From NCBI GenBank assembly GCA_012999515.1, contig JABEEB010000001.1:310001-374000 (forward strand): 64,000 bases of DNA, in the 5' to 3' direction. How positions within the stretch are numbered: the stretch's first letter is position 1; every line of letters begins with the position of its first letter. A program made the position numbers and the translations under genes. Below the pieces are notes generated by a model that was given only the letters and a program-made list of their open reading frames with translations, was not told the DNA's origin and did not search any database. Source of the stretch: Salifodinibacter halophilus (GTDB lineage: Bacteria > Pseudomonadota > Gammaproteobacteria > Nevskiales > Salinisphaeraceae). This document shows positions 1-8,870 of this stretch, piece by piece.

Positions 1-413
1 CGCTGGAACTTCGCATGGCTGCGCATTGCCGAAATGCATACGCGCTGGCCGAGTGGCTGGTCGAACAGCCGAATGTGGAACACGTCTACTACCCGGGGTT
101 GGCCAGCCATCGCCAGCGCGACCTCGCCGCACGCCAACAGCCGGGCGGGTTTGGCGGCATCGTGTCGCTGCGTGTGGCCGGTGGTCGCGAGGGTGCGTTC
201 AAACTCATCAACAGCGCGACGATGCTCTCGATCACGGCCAATCTCGGCGATACGCGTTCGACCATTGTGCATCCGGCGAGTACAACCCATGCGCGGATTT
301 CCGCGGCTGAACGCGAACGTGCGGGCGTGGCCGAGGGATTGGTGCGCATATCGGTCGGTTTAGAGTCGGTCGACGACATCAAGGCCGATCTGGCGCCCGG
401 CCTAGGTGGCTGA
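1..413 (+). CDS. metZ: O-succinylhomoserine sulfhydrylase, C-terminal part
   Basis: This is the 3' end of a gene that begins before the window. The frame is open from the first bases to the TGA at 411-413 and gives about 136 residues. The text ITANLGDTRSTIVHPASTTH followed by RISVGLESVDDI is the conserved C-terminal domain of the Cys/Met-metabolism PLP enzymes. The order of residues resembles MetZ, which makes homocysteine from O-succinylhomoserine and sulfide, more than MetB or MetC. The PLP-binding lysine lies upstream and cannot be checked, so a cystathionine gamma-synthase remains possible. No terminator is evident in the next 200 bases. Confidence 0.8.
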   Translation, partial: LELRMAAHCRNAYALAEWLVEQPNVEHVYYPGLASHRQRDLAARQQPGGFGGIVSLRVAGGREGAFKLINSATMLSITANLGDTRSTIVHPASTTHARISAAERERAGVAEGLVRISVGLESVDDIKADLAPGLGG

Positions 414-627
414 CAAGAACGGTGAATACGCTGGGATCGGCTATCGGAGTCGGGCGTTAAATGGCGGCCGTTTGCATCGAACGTCGATCGATTGGTCCAT
501 ATCCGTCACGCGAAGTGGCTGCAGCGCTGTGATAACGGTCAACGCGACCGAAATGAATTCTGGGGCTTTGTAAGCTATATTGAGTGGTTTTTATTGGATC
601 CCGCCATCGCCGGATGGAGTCGATAGC

Positions 628-2781
628 TTGCAACATCAGGGATACTTCGCATCCAGTCAGATCGTTATACGCTGCCACTTCGCAGGCCGCGATGTTTGCC
701 TTCGGCGGCTGCCCATAACTTCGGCGCTGGCTGTCGGCGCGTTAGTTATCGGCGTGTCCTCGAGCGCGCTGGCGGATGGCCGCGATCAGTCATCGACGCC
801 CCAAACTTTCCGGCTGGCGCCGGTCGAGGTTCAAAGCAGCCGTTTGCATCAGAATGCGCTGGATACGCCGGCTGCCGTGCAGATGGTGCACGCGCATAAA
901 ACGCTGCAGGGGCGGCGCAAGGCCCAGCTCAACGATACACTCAATGAAGTGCCGGGCGTCTATGCAACCAACGGCAGTAACTATGTGCAGGGGTTGCGAC
1001 TGTCGATCCGAGGCTTTGGTGCACGCTCGGCGTTCGGCATTCGCGGTATCCGTGTACGCGTCGATGGTATTCCGTCGACCCTGGTCGATGGCTCGACTAT
1101 GACCGATGCCATTGATAGCGCGGCCATCAATGATATCCAGGTCCGGCGTGGCCCGTTTTCGGTGCAATATGGCAACGCCAGCGGTGGCATCGTCAACATC
1201 ACCACACTCGAGCCCAGCGATGGGCCGCTAAACCGTGTCAACGTGTCCGCTGGCGGTGATGGGTATCGTCACTATGTGCTGCAATCGGCACACGAATTTG
1301 ATGACTGGGGCGTGGCGGCAACAGCCTCGCGCCTGCATATTGACGGTTATCGCCACCATAGCCGTGTGCTGGAAAATCGTTTCACCGGCAAACTGACTCG
1401 CCAGATCGGCGAAACCGGGCAGTTGAAGCTCATCACCCGGTTGCTGGATCAGCCGGATTCGCTCGACCCCGGTGGAGTGGCACATGACCGCGCGCAAAAC
1501 AATCCGAAAGATGCGCGTCCGGCCAATTTAAAGTACGACGCGCGAGAGACCGTGACGCAACAGACAGCGGGCATGGTCTACACCGATCAGTTCGACAAAC
1601 AGACCGACTACCGGCTCAACGCGTTCTATACCCACCGCAAATTTGATGAATTTCTGCCGTTTGGTAAGACCAATAATGGCGGTGTGCCGTCGTATAACCG
1701 CAACTTTTTCGGCGGCGGCGGGAAAGTCACGCGCCATGACACACTCTGGGGCCATAAGAACCAGGCCGTTCTCGGCTTCGACGCGCATGCCCAATTCGAC
1801 CACCGCAAGCGTTACAACAACGATTTCGGCAGCAAGGGCGCGCAAACCCAGAATGAAGACCAACACGCGACCGATTTCGCCATCTATGGCCAGGACGCGT
1901 TTCATGTCACGAAACGTTTGAAAGTGACGGCTGGACTTCGTTACGACTGGTTAAATTTTGATGTTGATGACCATTTCGTAACGGCGACTAACGGCGACGC
2001 TTCCGGCAGTCGCCACTATCATCGCCTGTCGGCGAGTGGTGGTGTCATTTACACATTGCCGAACAAGCAGCGCATCTACGCCAATATCGCCAACTCGTTC
2101 GAGTCGCCGACGTTCGACGAGTTTGCCAACCCCGAAGGCAACGGTGGATTCAATCCGTCACTTGGGCTGCAGAAGGCGGTCAACTATGAAATCGGTGTGA
2201 AGGGACCGATTGGCTCGCAAGGCCGCTATCAACTCGATGCGTTCTGGATCAACGTAGGGGATTCGATCGTCAACTACGCGAGCGGTAGTGAGCGTGATTA
2301 TTACGCCAACGCGGGTAGTTCAACGCGCAAGGGCATCGAGGCGCGAGGGCATTATCGACTGCCGTGGCATTTGACGTTGCGCGGCGCCTACACATTGGCG
2401 AGCTACGAGTTTGACGATTACAGCAATACAAGTGGCTCGTTTGGTGGCAATCGGATTCCGGGCATTCCCGAGCAGACGTTGTTCGCCGGTATCAGGTGGG
2501 ATAAGGCCGACGTCGGTTATGGAGCGGTCAATGTCCGTTATACGGGCTCGATTTACGCCGACAACGCCAACCAGACGAAAGTCTCGAGCCATACTGAGGT
2601 CGACGTGCGTGGCGGCAAGGTGCTGATTAGCGGTAAGCCCGAATTGACGTTGTACGGTGGCATCAAGAATCTATTCGATACGGATTACTACTCGAATATT
2701 CGTATCAACTCCTACGGTGGGCGTTACTATGAACCGGCGCCGGATCGTACCTGGTACGCCGGTATCAAGATCGGTTTCTGA
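628..2781 (+). CDS. TonB-dependent outer-membrane receptor, PqqU (YncD)-like
   Basis: Outer-membrane, TonB-energised importer of about 717 residues. After an N-terminal hydrophobic signal ending in SSSALA comes a TonB-box-like stretch (APVEV). The plug domain contains LSIRGFGARSAFGIRGIRV, VDGIP and RRGPFSVQYGNASGGIVN, followed by a long beta-barrel with a C-terminal aromatic residue (IKIGF). The plug wording is very close to that of E. coli YncD/PqqU, the pyrroloquinoline quinone receptor, so a PQQ-like or related small ligand is the best inference; a siderophore is not excluded. No ATG occurs near the 5' end. I place the start at the TTG at 628 because GGAG lies 8 nt upstream; another TTG at 580 is in frame. 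No TonB or regulator gene is adjacent. Confidence 0.8.
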   Translation: MQHQGYFASSQIVIRCHFAGRDVCLRRLPITSALAVGALVIGVSSSALADGRDQSSTPQTFRLAPVEVQSSRLHQNALDTPAAVQMVHAHKTLQGRRKAQLNDTLNEVPGVYATNGSNYVQGLRLSIRGFGARSAFGIRGIRVRVDGIPSTLVDGSTMTDAIDSAAINDIQVRRGPFSVQYGNASGGIVNITTLEPSDGPLNRVNVSAGGDGYRHYVLQSAHEFDDWGVAATASRLHIDGYRHHSRVLENRFTGKLTRQIGETGQLKLITRLLDQPDSLDPGGVAHDRAQNNPKDARPANLKYDARETVTQQTAGMVYTDQFDKQTDYRLNAFYTHRKFDEFLPFGKTNNGGVPSYNRNFFGGGGKVTRHDTLWGHKNQAVLGFDAHAQFDHRKRYNNDFGSKGAQTQNEDQHATDFAIYGQDAFHVTKRLKVTAGLRYDWLNFDVDDHFVTATNGDASGSRHYHRLSASGGVIYTLPNKQRIYANIANSFESPTFDEFANPEGNGGFNPSLGLQKAVNYEIGVKGPIGSQGRYQLDAFWINVGDSIVNYASGSERDYYANAGSSTRKGIEARGHYRLPWHLTLRGAYTLASYEFDDYSNTSGSFGGNRIPGIPEQTLFAGIRWDKADVGYGAVNVRYTGSIYADNANQTKVSSHTEVDVRGGKVLISGKPELTLYGGIKNLFDTDYYSNIRINSYGGRYYEPAPDRTWYAGIKIGF

Positions 2782-3022
2782 TGCGCGGGCGCGTTGTCAG
2801 GGGCTACTTGGGTTGAGGCTAGGGCGAGGCCCGTTTGTCCGAGCGGCCATGCCCGATTCGGTGCCTGTTTTTATGCGGCTCGCAGCAAGGTGCCCATGTC
2901 ACCGTACAACCTGTGCCGATTGTGAATGTCATTTAGCCCATGCCGTGCTCGCTATATAACGACGGCACGGGCGTATCGGTGTGACTACGCCGAGAAACGA
3001 GCCATGAAGAGGACGGGCATCC

Positions 3023-4477
3023 ATGCGCGAACAAGGACTTTTGATCGGCGGCCAGGCGCAACCGGCCAGTAATAACGCAACCTTTGAGCGACGCAATCCG
3101 GCCGGTGGGGACGTGGTTACGCAGGCTGCGGCGGCCCAGGTCGCGGACGCTGAAAACGCCGCCCGGGCTGCTGGTGCAGCCTTCGAGTTTTGGGCCGCGA
3201 CCGGGCCCGGCGAGCGTCGGACCAAGTTGCTGGCTGCCGCCGACGCGCTTGAAGCTCGTAGCGATGAATTAACGCGAACCATGATCGACGAGGTCGGCGC
3301 CACTGCTGGTTGGGCCGGTTTCAATGTGCATGTGGCCGCCAATATGCTGCGCGAGGCCGCCGGTCTGACTACCCAGATCCAGGGCGCCACAATCCCCACC
3401 GACGTGCCGGACAATCTGGCGATGTCGATGCGTGTACCTTGTGGCCCGATCTTGGGGATCGCGCCGTGGAACGCGCCGGTGATTCTGGGCACGCGGGCGA
3501 TCGCGACCGCTTTGGCTTGTGGCAACACGGTGGTGCTTAAAGCTTCCGAGCAGTGTCCGGGGGTCCATCATCTGATAGGCGAGGTGCTGATCGAAGCCGG
3601 GTTGGGCGAGGGCGTGGTCAATGTCGTGACCAATGCGCCGGACAATGCCGGCGAGGTGGTGCGCACGTTGATCGAGCACCCGGCCATTGCCCGGGTTAAC
3701 TTTACCGGATCGTCGACAATCGGCCGCATCATCGGCCAAACGGCGGCGGGCGTATTCAAGCCGGCGCTGCTAGAGCTTGGCGGCAAAGCGCCGTTCGTGG
3801 TCGCTGACGACGCCGATCTGGACGCTGCGGTTGCCGCCGCGGCCTTTGGGTCCTTCTTCCATCAGGGGCAAATCTGCATGTCCACCGAACGTCTGGTGGT
3901 AGCCAATGATGTGGCCGAAGCCTTCGCCGACAAGCTTGCAGACAAGGTGGCGACCCTCCAGGCCGGTGATCCGCGCCACGAAGACACACCGCTGGGCACG
4001 TTGATTGGTGAGCCGTCGCGTTGCCATCTAAACGAGTTAATCGCGGATGCACGGGCCAAGGGCGCGACAGTGTTGGTCGGTGGCGAGGCGAATTCGGTGG
4101 TTATGCAACCAACCGTGCTCGATCACGTTACGCCGGATATGCGCATCTACTACGAGGAATCGTTCGGGCCAGTGGTTGCCATGATCCGAGTGGCCGGCGG
4201 CGATGACGAACTGGTGCGGGTGGCCAATGACACCGACTATGGCTTGTCGGCGGCCGTGTTTTCCGGCGATGGTACGCGTGGCATGGCGATCGCACAGCGA
4301 ATTCGTTCGGGCATCTGCCACGTCAATGGTCCGACTGTGCACGACGAGGCTCAGATGCCGTTCGGTGGGGTCAAAGCCTCCGGCTACGGCCGTTTTGGCG
4401 GTCAGGCGGGCATCGCCGAATTTACCGAACTACGCTGGTTAACTCTGCAGCAGGGCCCACGTCAGTATGCGATTTGA
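3023..4477 (+). CDS. NAD(P)-dependent aldehyde dehydrogenase, vanillin/salicylaldehyde type
   Basis: A 484-residue cytosolic aldehyde dehydrogenase that oxidises an aldehyde to its acid. The general-base glutamate is E251 in LELGGKAP, and the nucleophilic cysteine is C285 in GQICMSTER. The cofactor-binding stretch IAPWNAPVILGTRAIATALA is typical of the vanillin and salicylaldehyde dehydrogenase branch, so an aromatic aldehyde is the likely substrate. This is family inference; the sequence does not fix the substrate. The gene stands alone between the receptor gene and a strong terminator just after its stop codon. Confidence 0.85.
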   Translation: MREQGLLIGGQAQPASNNATFERRNPAGGDVVTQAAAAQVADAENAARAAGAAFEFWAATGPGERRTKLLAAADALEARSDELTRTMIDEVGATAGWAGFNVHVAANMLREAAGLTTQIQGATIPTDVPDNLAMSMRVPCGPILGIAPWNAPVILGTRAIATALACGNTVVLKASEQCPGVHHLIGEVLIEAGLGEGVVNVVTNAPDNAGEVVRTLIEHPAIARVNFTGSSTIGRIIGQTAAGVFKPALLELGGKAPFVVADDADLDAAVAAAAFGSFFHQGQICMSTERLVVANDVAEAFADKLADKVATLQAGDPRHEDTPLGTLIGEPSRCHLNELIADARAKGATVLVGGEANSVVMQPTVLDHVTPDMRIYYEESFGPVVAMIRVAGGDDELVRVANDTDYGLSAAVFSGDGTRGMAIAQRIRSGICHVNGPTVHDEAQMPFGGVKASGYGRFGGQAGIAEFTELRWLTLQQGPRQYAI

Positions 4478-4493
4478 GTCGCAGTTGCGACTC
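4476..4493. repeat. 8-bp perfect inverted repeat at the end of the aldehyde dehydrogenase gene
   Basis: GAGTCGCA-GT-TGCGACTC overlaps the TGA stop codon (4475-4477). It lies just before the terminator and may be part of the same transcript-end structure. Confidence 0.6.
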
Positions 4494-4494
4494 T

Positions 4495-4530
4495 GTGCGC
4501 GAGCCTTAGGCTGAGCTCAGCGCACTTTTT
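4495..4530 (+). terminator. Rho-independent terminator of the aldehyde dehydrogenase gene
   Basis: GTGCGCGAGC pairs with GCTCaGCGCAC, giving a ten-pair stem with one bulged A and a 10-nt loop. Five T residues (4526-4530) follow directly. It is correctly placed 17 nt after the stop codon. Confidence 0.8.
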
Positions 4531-5083
4531 CTGGATCAGACCGGCGAGATAATCGCACCAGCGGTGTAGATACGCTGGCGCATTTCTCGCTGCCATCGGC
4601 GGCCTGGGCATACGGGAGCCCAGCGCTTGCCCACAGCCGTCGCCGTTATGACGGCCTGGCCATTTCCGCGTGGCGCCTATTACGACTAAAGTCCTTGTTG
4701 AACATATGTAAATAATGTTCGACATTAGATGGGCAATGTGTGCACGTGTTGGATCGAAACCGACGCACGCACGCCACTGAGGAGGTCGGAATGACTGCCC
4801 ACATGGGTTATTGGGACACCGAGCGTTTTGCTCGCACCGCGATGACAACGTTGTCACCACACCATTGGCCGAGCGCAAGGCATGTCCCACCACGATGCCG
4901 GGTCGCCCACTGGTGGAGCGTGGCTCGGGGGTCGAGCGATCGTCTCGATCCGGGCCAAGATAACCTGATCCTATCCCATATCCCAGATAGTAGCGGCCCT
5001 CGTCGTGAAGGGAACACATCGTTCGCATAAAAAGCCGGCTTCCCAAGCGGTGACGACATAAATCCGCGAGATGGAGGAAAACC
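4531..5083. other. Non-coding leader region of the arabinoside genes
   Basis: About 550 bases without a convincing gene. It holds the dyad at 4697-4723 and presumably the promoter of the downstream symporter gene. The last bases before 5084 contain the ribosome site ATGGAGGAAAACC. A short open frame at 4740-5030 has no family resemblance, and I do not call it. Confidence 0.5.
4697..4723. promoter_or_regulatory. Possible operator dyad upstream of the arabinoside genes
   Basis: GTTGAACAT and ATGTTCGAC form inverted arms matching at 8 of 9 positions around a 9-bp AT-rich spacer. The dyad lies 360 bases before the symporter start in an otherwise empty region. The symmetry is seen directly; its use by a sugar-responsive repressor is inference, and no regulator gene is nearby. 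Confidence 0.4.
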
Positions 5084-6481
5084 ATGTCCCATGATTCGGT
5101 CACGCGCCGAGAAAAGCTCGGCTTCGGTATGGGCGATGCCGCGAACAACATGTCGTTCGCTGCCGTCGTCATGTACCTGTCCTATTTCTATACGAACATT
5201 TATGGCATTTCGCCGGCTGCGGTTGGCACGATCTTCATTGCTATGCGGGCGATCGATGCGATCACAGACCCGATCATGGGGATGATCGCTGATCGTACGT
5301 ATAGCCGCTGGGGGCGGTTTCGGCCTTATCTGCTTTGGTTTCCGCTGCCGCTGACGGTGAGCTGTATTCTGATGTTTACGACGCCGGACTGGGGCAATAC
5401 GGCCAAGGTGGCCTATGCCGCTGGTACCTACGGCGTCATGTCGCTGTTGTACACAGCCGTGAATATTCCCTATTGCTCGCTCGGCAACGTGATCACCGAC
5501 AACAACCAGGAGCGGGTGTCCTGCCAATCGTATCGGTTCGTGATGGTTGGGGTGGTCTATATTTTTCTGACCACCTGCGTACTTCCACTGACGCAGTTGA
5601 TCGGGCAGGGCGACGATGCCATGGGGTTTCAAATCACTATGGCGCTTGTCAGTGTGGTGGCGCTGGGTATGTTCATGTTCTGCTTCGCTAACGTGCGTGA
5701 GCGAATCGTGCCGAGCTATGAGCAACGGCGCTCGTTCGTCGCGTCGCTGGCTGGCGTGGCTCGTAACCGCCAGTGGCTGATTATCCTGGCGATCACGTTC
5801 TTCGAGGCACTCCAGTTCTTCATGCGCCAGGGAGCAACCATCTATTACGCCCAGTACGTGATGGGGCTGGGTACCGCGCTGATTTCGGTATTTATGACCA
5901 CTGGTGTGGTGGCCAGTATTCTCGGCACCGCCACCTCGGGTTTCTATACCCAGTGGATGCAGAAGAAATGGGTGTTTTTCTACAGCTCGCTGCTACTAGC
6001 GGCATTCTCGGTCGCACTTTACTTCGCGACTGGCACCAACGCGGTGTTTGTGGGCGTGCTTTTCTTTATTCTCAATTATATGCACGGCATCGGCGCGCCG
6101 ATTTCCTGGGCGATGATGTCGGACGCCGACGATTACGGCGAATGGCAGAGTGGCGAGAAAAATACCGGCACGACCATCGCTGGCAATCTTTTTTTTCTCA
6201 AGATGGGGCTGGCAGCCAGCGGCGGCATCACCGGCTATCTGTTGTCGTTGGGCGGTTATCAGGCAGATGCAGCCCAGCAAGGCGAGGCGGCGATCTTCGT
6301 GATCGTGCTGTTGCTTACTCTGATTCCAGCGCTAGTCAATCTACTGCTCGCCGCCGCGATCTGGGCATTTGGCGTCGACGACCGGCTTGTGGTTCGGATT
6401 CGACACGACATGGACGCTGAGTCCGCCGTAACCGAGCCCGATGGCGACGGCGAACCCGCCTACGACTCGACTAACCGCTGA
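5084..6481 (+). CDS. GPH-family sugar:cation symporter
   Basis: A 465-residue inner-membrane transporter with about twelve hydrophobic segments. The N-terminus (EKLGFGMGDAANNMSF, then DAITDPIMGMIADRT and RWGRFRPYLLW) matches the glycoside-pentoside-hexuronide branch of the major facilitator superfamily (MelB, XynB types), which import glycosides with Na+ or H+. The start has a strong GGAGGAAAACC ribosome site. The arabinofuranosidase gene begins 46 bases after the stop and is probably cotranscribed. The likely cargo is therefore an arabinofuranoside or short arabino-oligosaccharide; this rests on context only. Confidence 0.85.
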   Translation: MSHDSVTRREKLGFGMGDAANNMSFAAVVMYLSYFYTNIYGISPAAVGTIFIAMRAIDAITDPIMGMIADRTYSRWGRFRPYLLWFPLPLTVSCILMFTTPDWGNTAKVAYAAGTYGVMSLLYTAVNIPYCSLGNVITDNNQERVSCQSYRFVMVGVVYIFLTTCVLPLTQLIGQGDDAMGFQITMALVSVVALGMFMFCFANVRERIVPSYEQRRSFVASLAGVARNRQWLIILAITFFEALQFFMRQGATIYYAQYVMGLGTALISVFMTTGVVASILGTATSGFYTQWMQKKWVFFYSSLLLAAFSVALYFATGTNAVFVGVLFFILNYMHGIGAPISWAMMSDADDYGEWQSGEKNTGTTIAGNLFFLKMGLAASGGITGYLLSLGGYQADAAQQGEAAIFVIVLLLTLIPALVNLLLAAAIWAFGVDDRLVVRIRHDMDAESAVTEPDGDGEPAYDSTNR

Positions 6482-6527
6482 TGTCGATTGCAGGCACGCG
6501 CGACACAGCATAACGAGGAAATTGATC

Positions 6528-8039
6528 ATGCAAGCGAAAATCACGGCCCACCCGCGATTCATTAGAGCCTGCATAGACGACCGGCTCTATGGCGCCTTCA
6601 TTGAGCATCTCGGCCGAGCCGTGTACGGCGGCATCTACGAGCCAGGGCACGCGAGTGCGGACGGCAACGGCTTTCGCACCGATGTGCTCGAACTGGTGCG
6701 CGAGATTGGTGCCCCCGTTGTGCGTTATCCAGGCGGCAACTTTGTGTCGGCCTACGACTGGGAGGATGGCATCGGTCCGATCGAGCAACGGCCTACGCGC
6801 CTGGATCTGGCCTGGCACACGCGGGAGTCCAATGAGGTCGGTATTCACGAGTTCGCCGACTGGTGCGACGCGGCGAATATGGACATGATGCTGGCGGTCA
6901 ATCTCGGTTCGCGGGGCATCGACGCGGCCCGTAATCTTGTTGAATACGTCAACCACCCGGGCGGTAGCTATTGGAGCGATCGGCGCATCGCCAACGGCCG
7001 GGCCGAACCTTGGGACGTCAAGCTATGGTGTCTCGGCAACGAGATGGATGGCCCCTGGCAGATCGGCCATAAGACAGCCGATGAATATGGCCATCTGGCT
7101 AACGAAACCGCCAAGGCACTGCGTGCCTTCGACCCATCGCTGGAACTAGTGGCCTGTGGTTCGTCCAACGCCGAGATGCCGAGCTATCCGGAATGGGAGG
7201 CGACCGTTCTTGATCGTTGCTACGAGTCGGTCGATTACATCTCTTTGCATATGTACTTCACCAACTATGCGGATGATCTGATCGACTATCTCGCTCTGTC
7301 GGAGAAAATGGATCGCTATATCGGCGCGGTCGCCGGCGTCATTGACTACATCAAGGCCAAGAAGCGGACGCGGCATCAGGTGGCGATCTGTTTTGACGAA
7401 TGGAACGTCTGGTATCACAGCACCGAGCAGGATAAACAGGTGGTAGCGGGTGCCAACTGGCCATTCGCACCGCCACTGCTTGAAGATATCTACAACTTCG
7501 AGGATGCCCTGCTGATCGGCTGCGTGTTGAACACGCTTATTCGCCGCGCGGATCGTGTGAAAATCGCCTGCATCGCACAGCTCGTCAACGTAATCGCCCC
7601 GATCATGACTGAGACCGGTGGCCGAGCCTGGTGCCAGACTATTTTCTATCCCTACTATTTTGCCGCCCGCTATGGCCGCGGCGCGGTGCTGGATCTGGAC
7701 GTCGATGTGCCCTGCCACGACACCGTGCACGAAAAACAGGTGCCGGCGCTGGATATCAGCGGTGTCTACAATGCCGATGCTGGCACCGTTGCTTTTTTTG
7801 CCGTGAACCGTTCGCCCGACGATACTCTGTCGCTTGATATCGACATGGCGGGCTTTGGCGCGGCCTCCTTGATCGAACACCAGATACTGCGCCATACAGA
7901 TACAAAAGCGGTTAACACGGCCGATCGCCCGGAGGAAGTGGCACCGGTGCGTGGCGAGGGTATCTCCTGCAGCCGAACACGGGTGACGGGGCCAATCGAG
8001 CCGCTTTCCTACCACTTGATCCGCATCGAGGTGGGGTAG
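6528..8039 (+). CDS. abfA: Alpha-L-arabinofuranosidase, glycoside hydrolase family 51
   Basis: A 503-residue enzyme, the usual GH51 length, that removes terminal alpha-L-arabinofuranosyl groups. The acid/base is E172 in CLGNEMDGPW and the nucleophile is E291 in CFDEWNVWY, about 119 residues apart as in characterised members. The N-terminal FIEHLGRAVYGGIY and RYPGGNFVSAYDW are family signatures. There is no signal peptide, so it acts in the cytoplasm on sugars brought in by the symporter encoded upstream. The start ATG at 6528 has GAGGAA 7 nt upstream; an open frame continues back to 6441 but overlaps the previous gene. Confidence 0.93.
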   Translation: MQAKITAHPRFIRACIDDRLYGAFIEHLGRAVYGGIYEPGHASADGNGFRTDVLELVREIGAPVVRYPGGNFVSAYDWEDGIGPIEQRPTRLDLAWHTRESNEVGIHEFADWCDAANMDMMLAVNLGSRGIDAARNLVEYVNHPGGSYWSDRRIANGRAEPWDVKLWCLGNEMDGPWQIGHKTADEYGHLANETAKALRAFDPSLELVACGSSNAEMPSYPEWEATVLDRCYESVDYISLHMYFTNYADDLIDYLALSEKMDRYIGAVAGVIDYIKAKKRTRHQVAICFDEWNVWYHSTEQDKQVVAGANWPFAPPLLEDIYNFEDALLIGCVLNTLIRRADRVKIACIAQLVNVIAPIMTETGGRAWCQTIFYPYYFAARYGRGAVLDLDVDVPCHDTVHEKQVPALDISGVYNADAGTVAFFAVNRSPDDTLSLDIDMAGFGAASLIEHQILRHTDTKAVNTADRPEEVAPVRGEGISCSRTRVTGPIEPLSYHLIRIEVG

Positions 8040-8159
8040 GTGCTCGGAACATGTGAATAGTGCCCGGCATCAGTTACCAACACGCATGCTGCAATCGACA
8101 CACGACCGCTTATAGGGCAGTCGTGGAACGCACGAGGCCGGTCGAGGTAACGCAGGACG

Positions 8160-8870
8160 TTACGTTAGGGGGCAGCGCGTGACGGTGTCGCCGTCGATGC
8201 TCAGATATTCGCCGAACGCCGACGACCAAGCGGCGAGGACGTGACGGTCCACGCCGCCGACGTGGTCGTCGCTTGGGCGGTGTGTATGGCCGTGGATGAC
8301 ACGTGTCGCTCCCGTATCTGCGGCGGATTTTGAAATGGCCTCGGAAGCGACATCGAGATCCCGGCTATTATGCCGGTGCTTGTGGTGTGTCGAGTGGTTT
8401 TGGATGCGCTTTGCAATGTAGCGGCGGACTCGAAGCGGAAGTCGCAATATCGCCGCACGCCAGTATGGATTGTTGTATTGGGCGCGAAAGCGTTGCTGAC
8501 TCGGGTCGTTCGTACACAGCGAGTCGCCATGCGTGAGTAATGTCGCGACCCCTTCGATTGGTCCGAACCACGGATCGTCAAGCAGTGTCGCGCCGGAGGT
8601 GGCGAAAAACCGTTGCCCGACGAGGAAATCACGGTTGCCGCGCATGAAATAAACGGCAACGCCGGCCTTCGATAGTTCGCCGAGCGCGTCGATTGTATGT
8701 CGATGTTGTTCGAAACAGGCATCGTCACCGAGCCAAAGGTCGAATAGGTCGCCCAGTAGATACACGGCATCGGCGTCGCGTGCGGCGCCGCGACAATAGT
8801 CACGCAAGTGTTTGGCGCATGGCTCGTCGTCACCCGTCAGGTGCACGTCGGCTAGTAGATGAGTGCTCAT
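8160..8870 (-). CDS. lpxH: UDP-2,3-diacylglucosamine diphosphatase (lipid A pathway)
   Basis: A 236-residue calcineurin-like metallophosphoesterase that hydrolyses UDP-2,3-diacylglucosamine to lipid X and UMP at the inner membrane. Metal-binding motifs occur in order: D8/H10 (ADVHL), GDLFDLWLGDD (residues 40-50), GNRDF (78-82), THGDSLCT and the terminal HGHTHRP. Spacing and length match LpxH. Its start overlaps the end of dusA by 4 bp (ATGA type), so the two are cotranscribed. The window also carries later lipid A genes (msbA, lpxK) in a separate cluster. Confidence 0.9.
   Translation of the reverse strand: MSTHLLADVHLTGDDEPCAKHLRDYCRGAARDADAVYLLGDLFDLWLGDDACFEQHRHTIDALGELSKAGVAVYFMRGNRDFLVGQRFFATSGATLLDDPWFGPIEGVATLLTHGDSLCTNDPSQQRFRAQYNNPYWRAAILRLPLRVRRYIAKRIQNHSTHHKHRHNSRDLDVASEAISKSAADTGATRVIHGHTHRPSDDHVGGVDRHVLAAWSSAFGEYLSIDGDTVTRCPLT

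Noticed and set aside
414-627. Cobalamin or other riboswitch before the TonB-dependent receptor
   Set aside because: No B12-box or other recognisable conserved core is visible, and the receptor resembles PqqU rather than BtuB.
4740-5030. Possible 96-residue gene before the sugar symporter
   Set aside because: There is no good ribosome site, no family resemblance and atypical composition. I treat the region as a leader.
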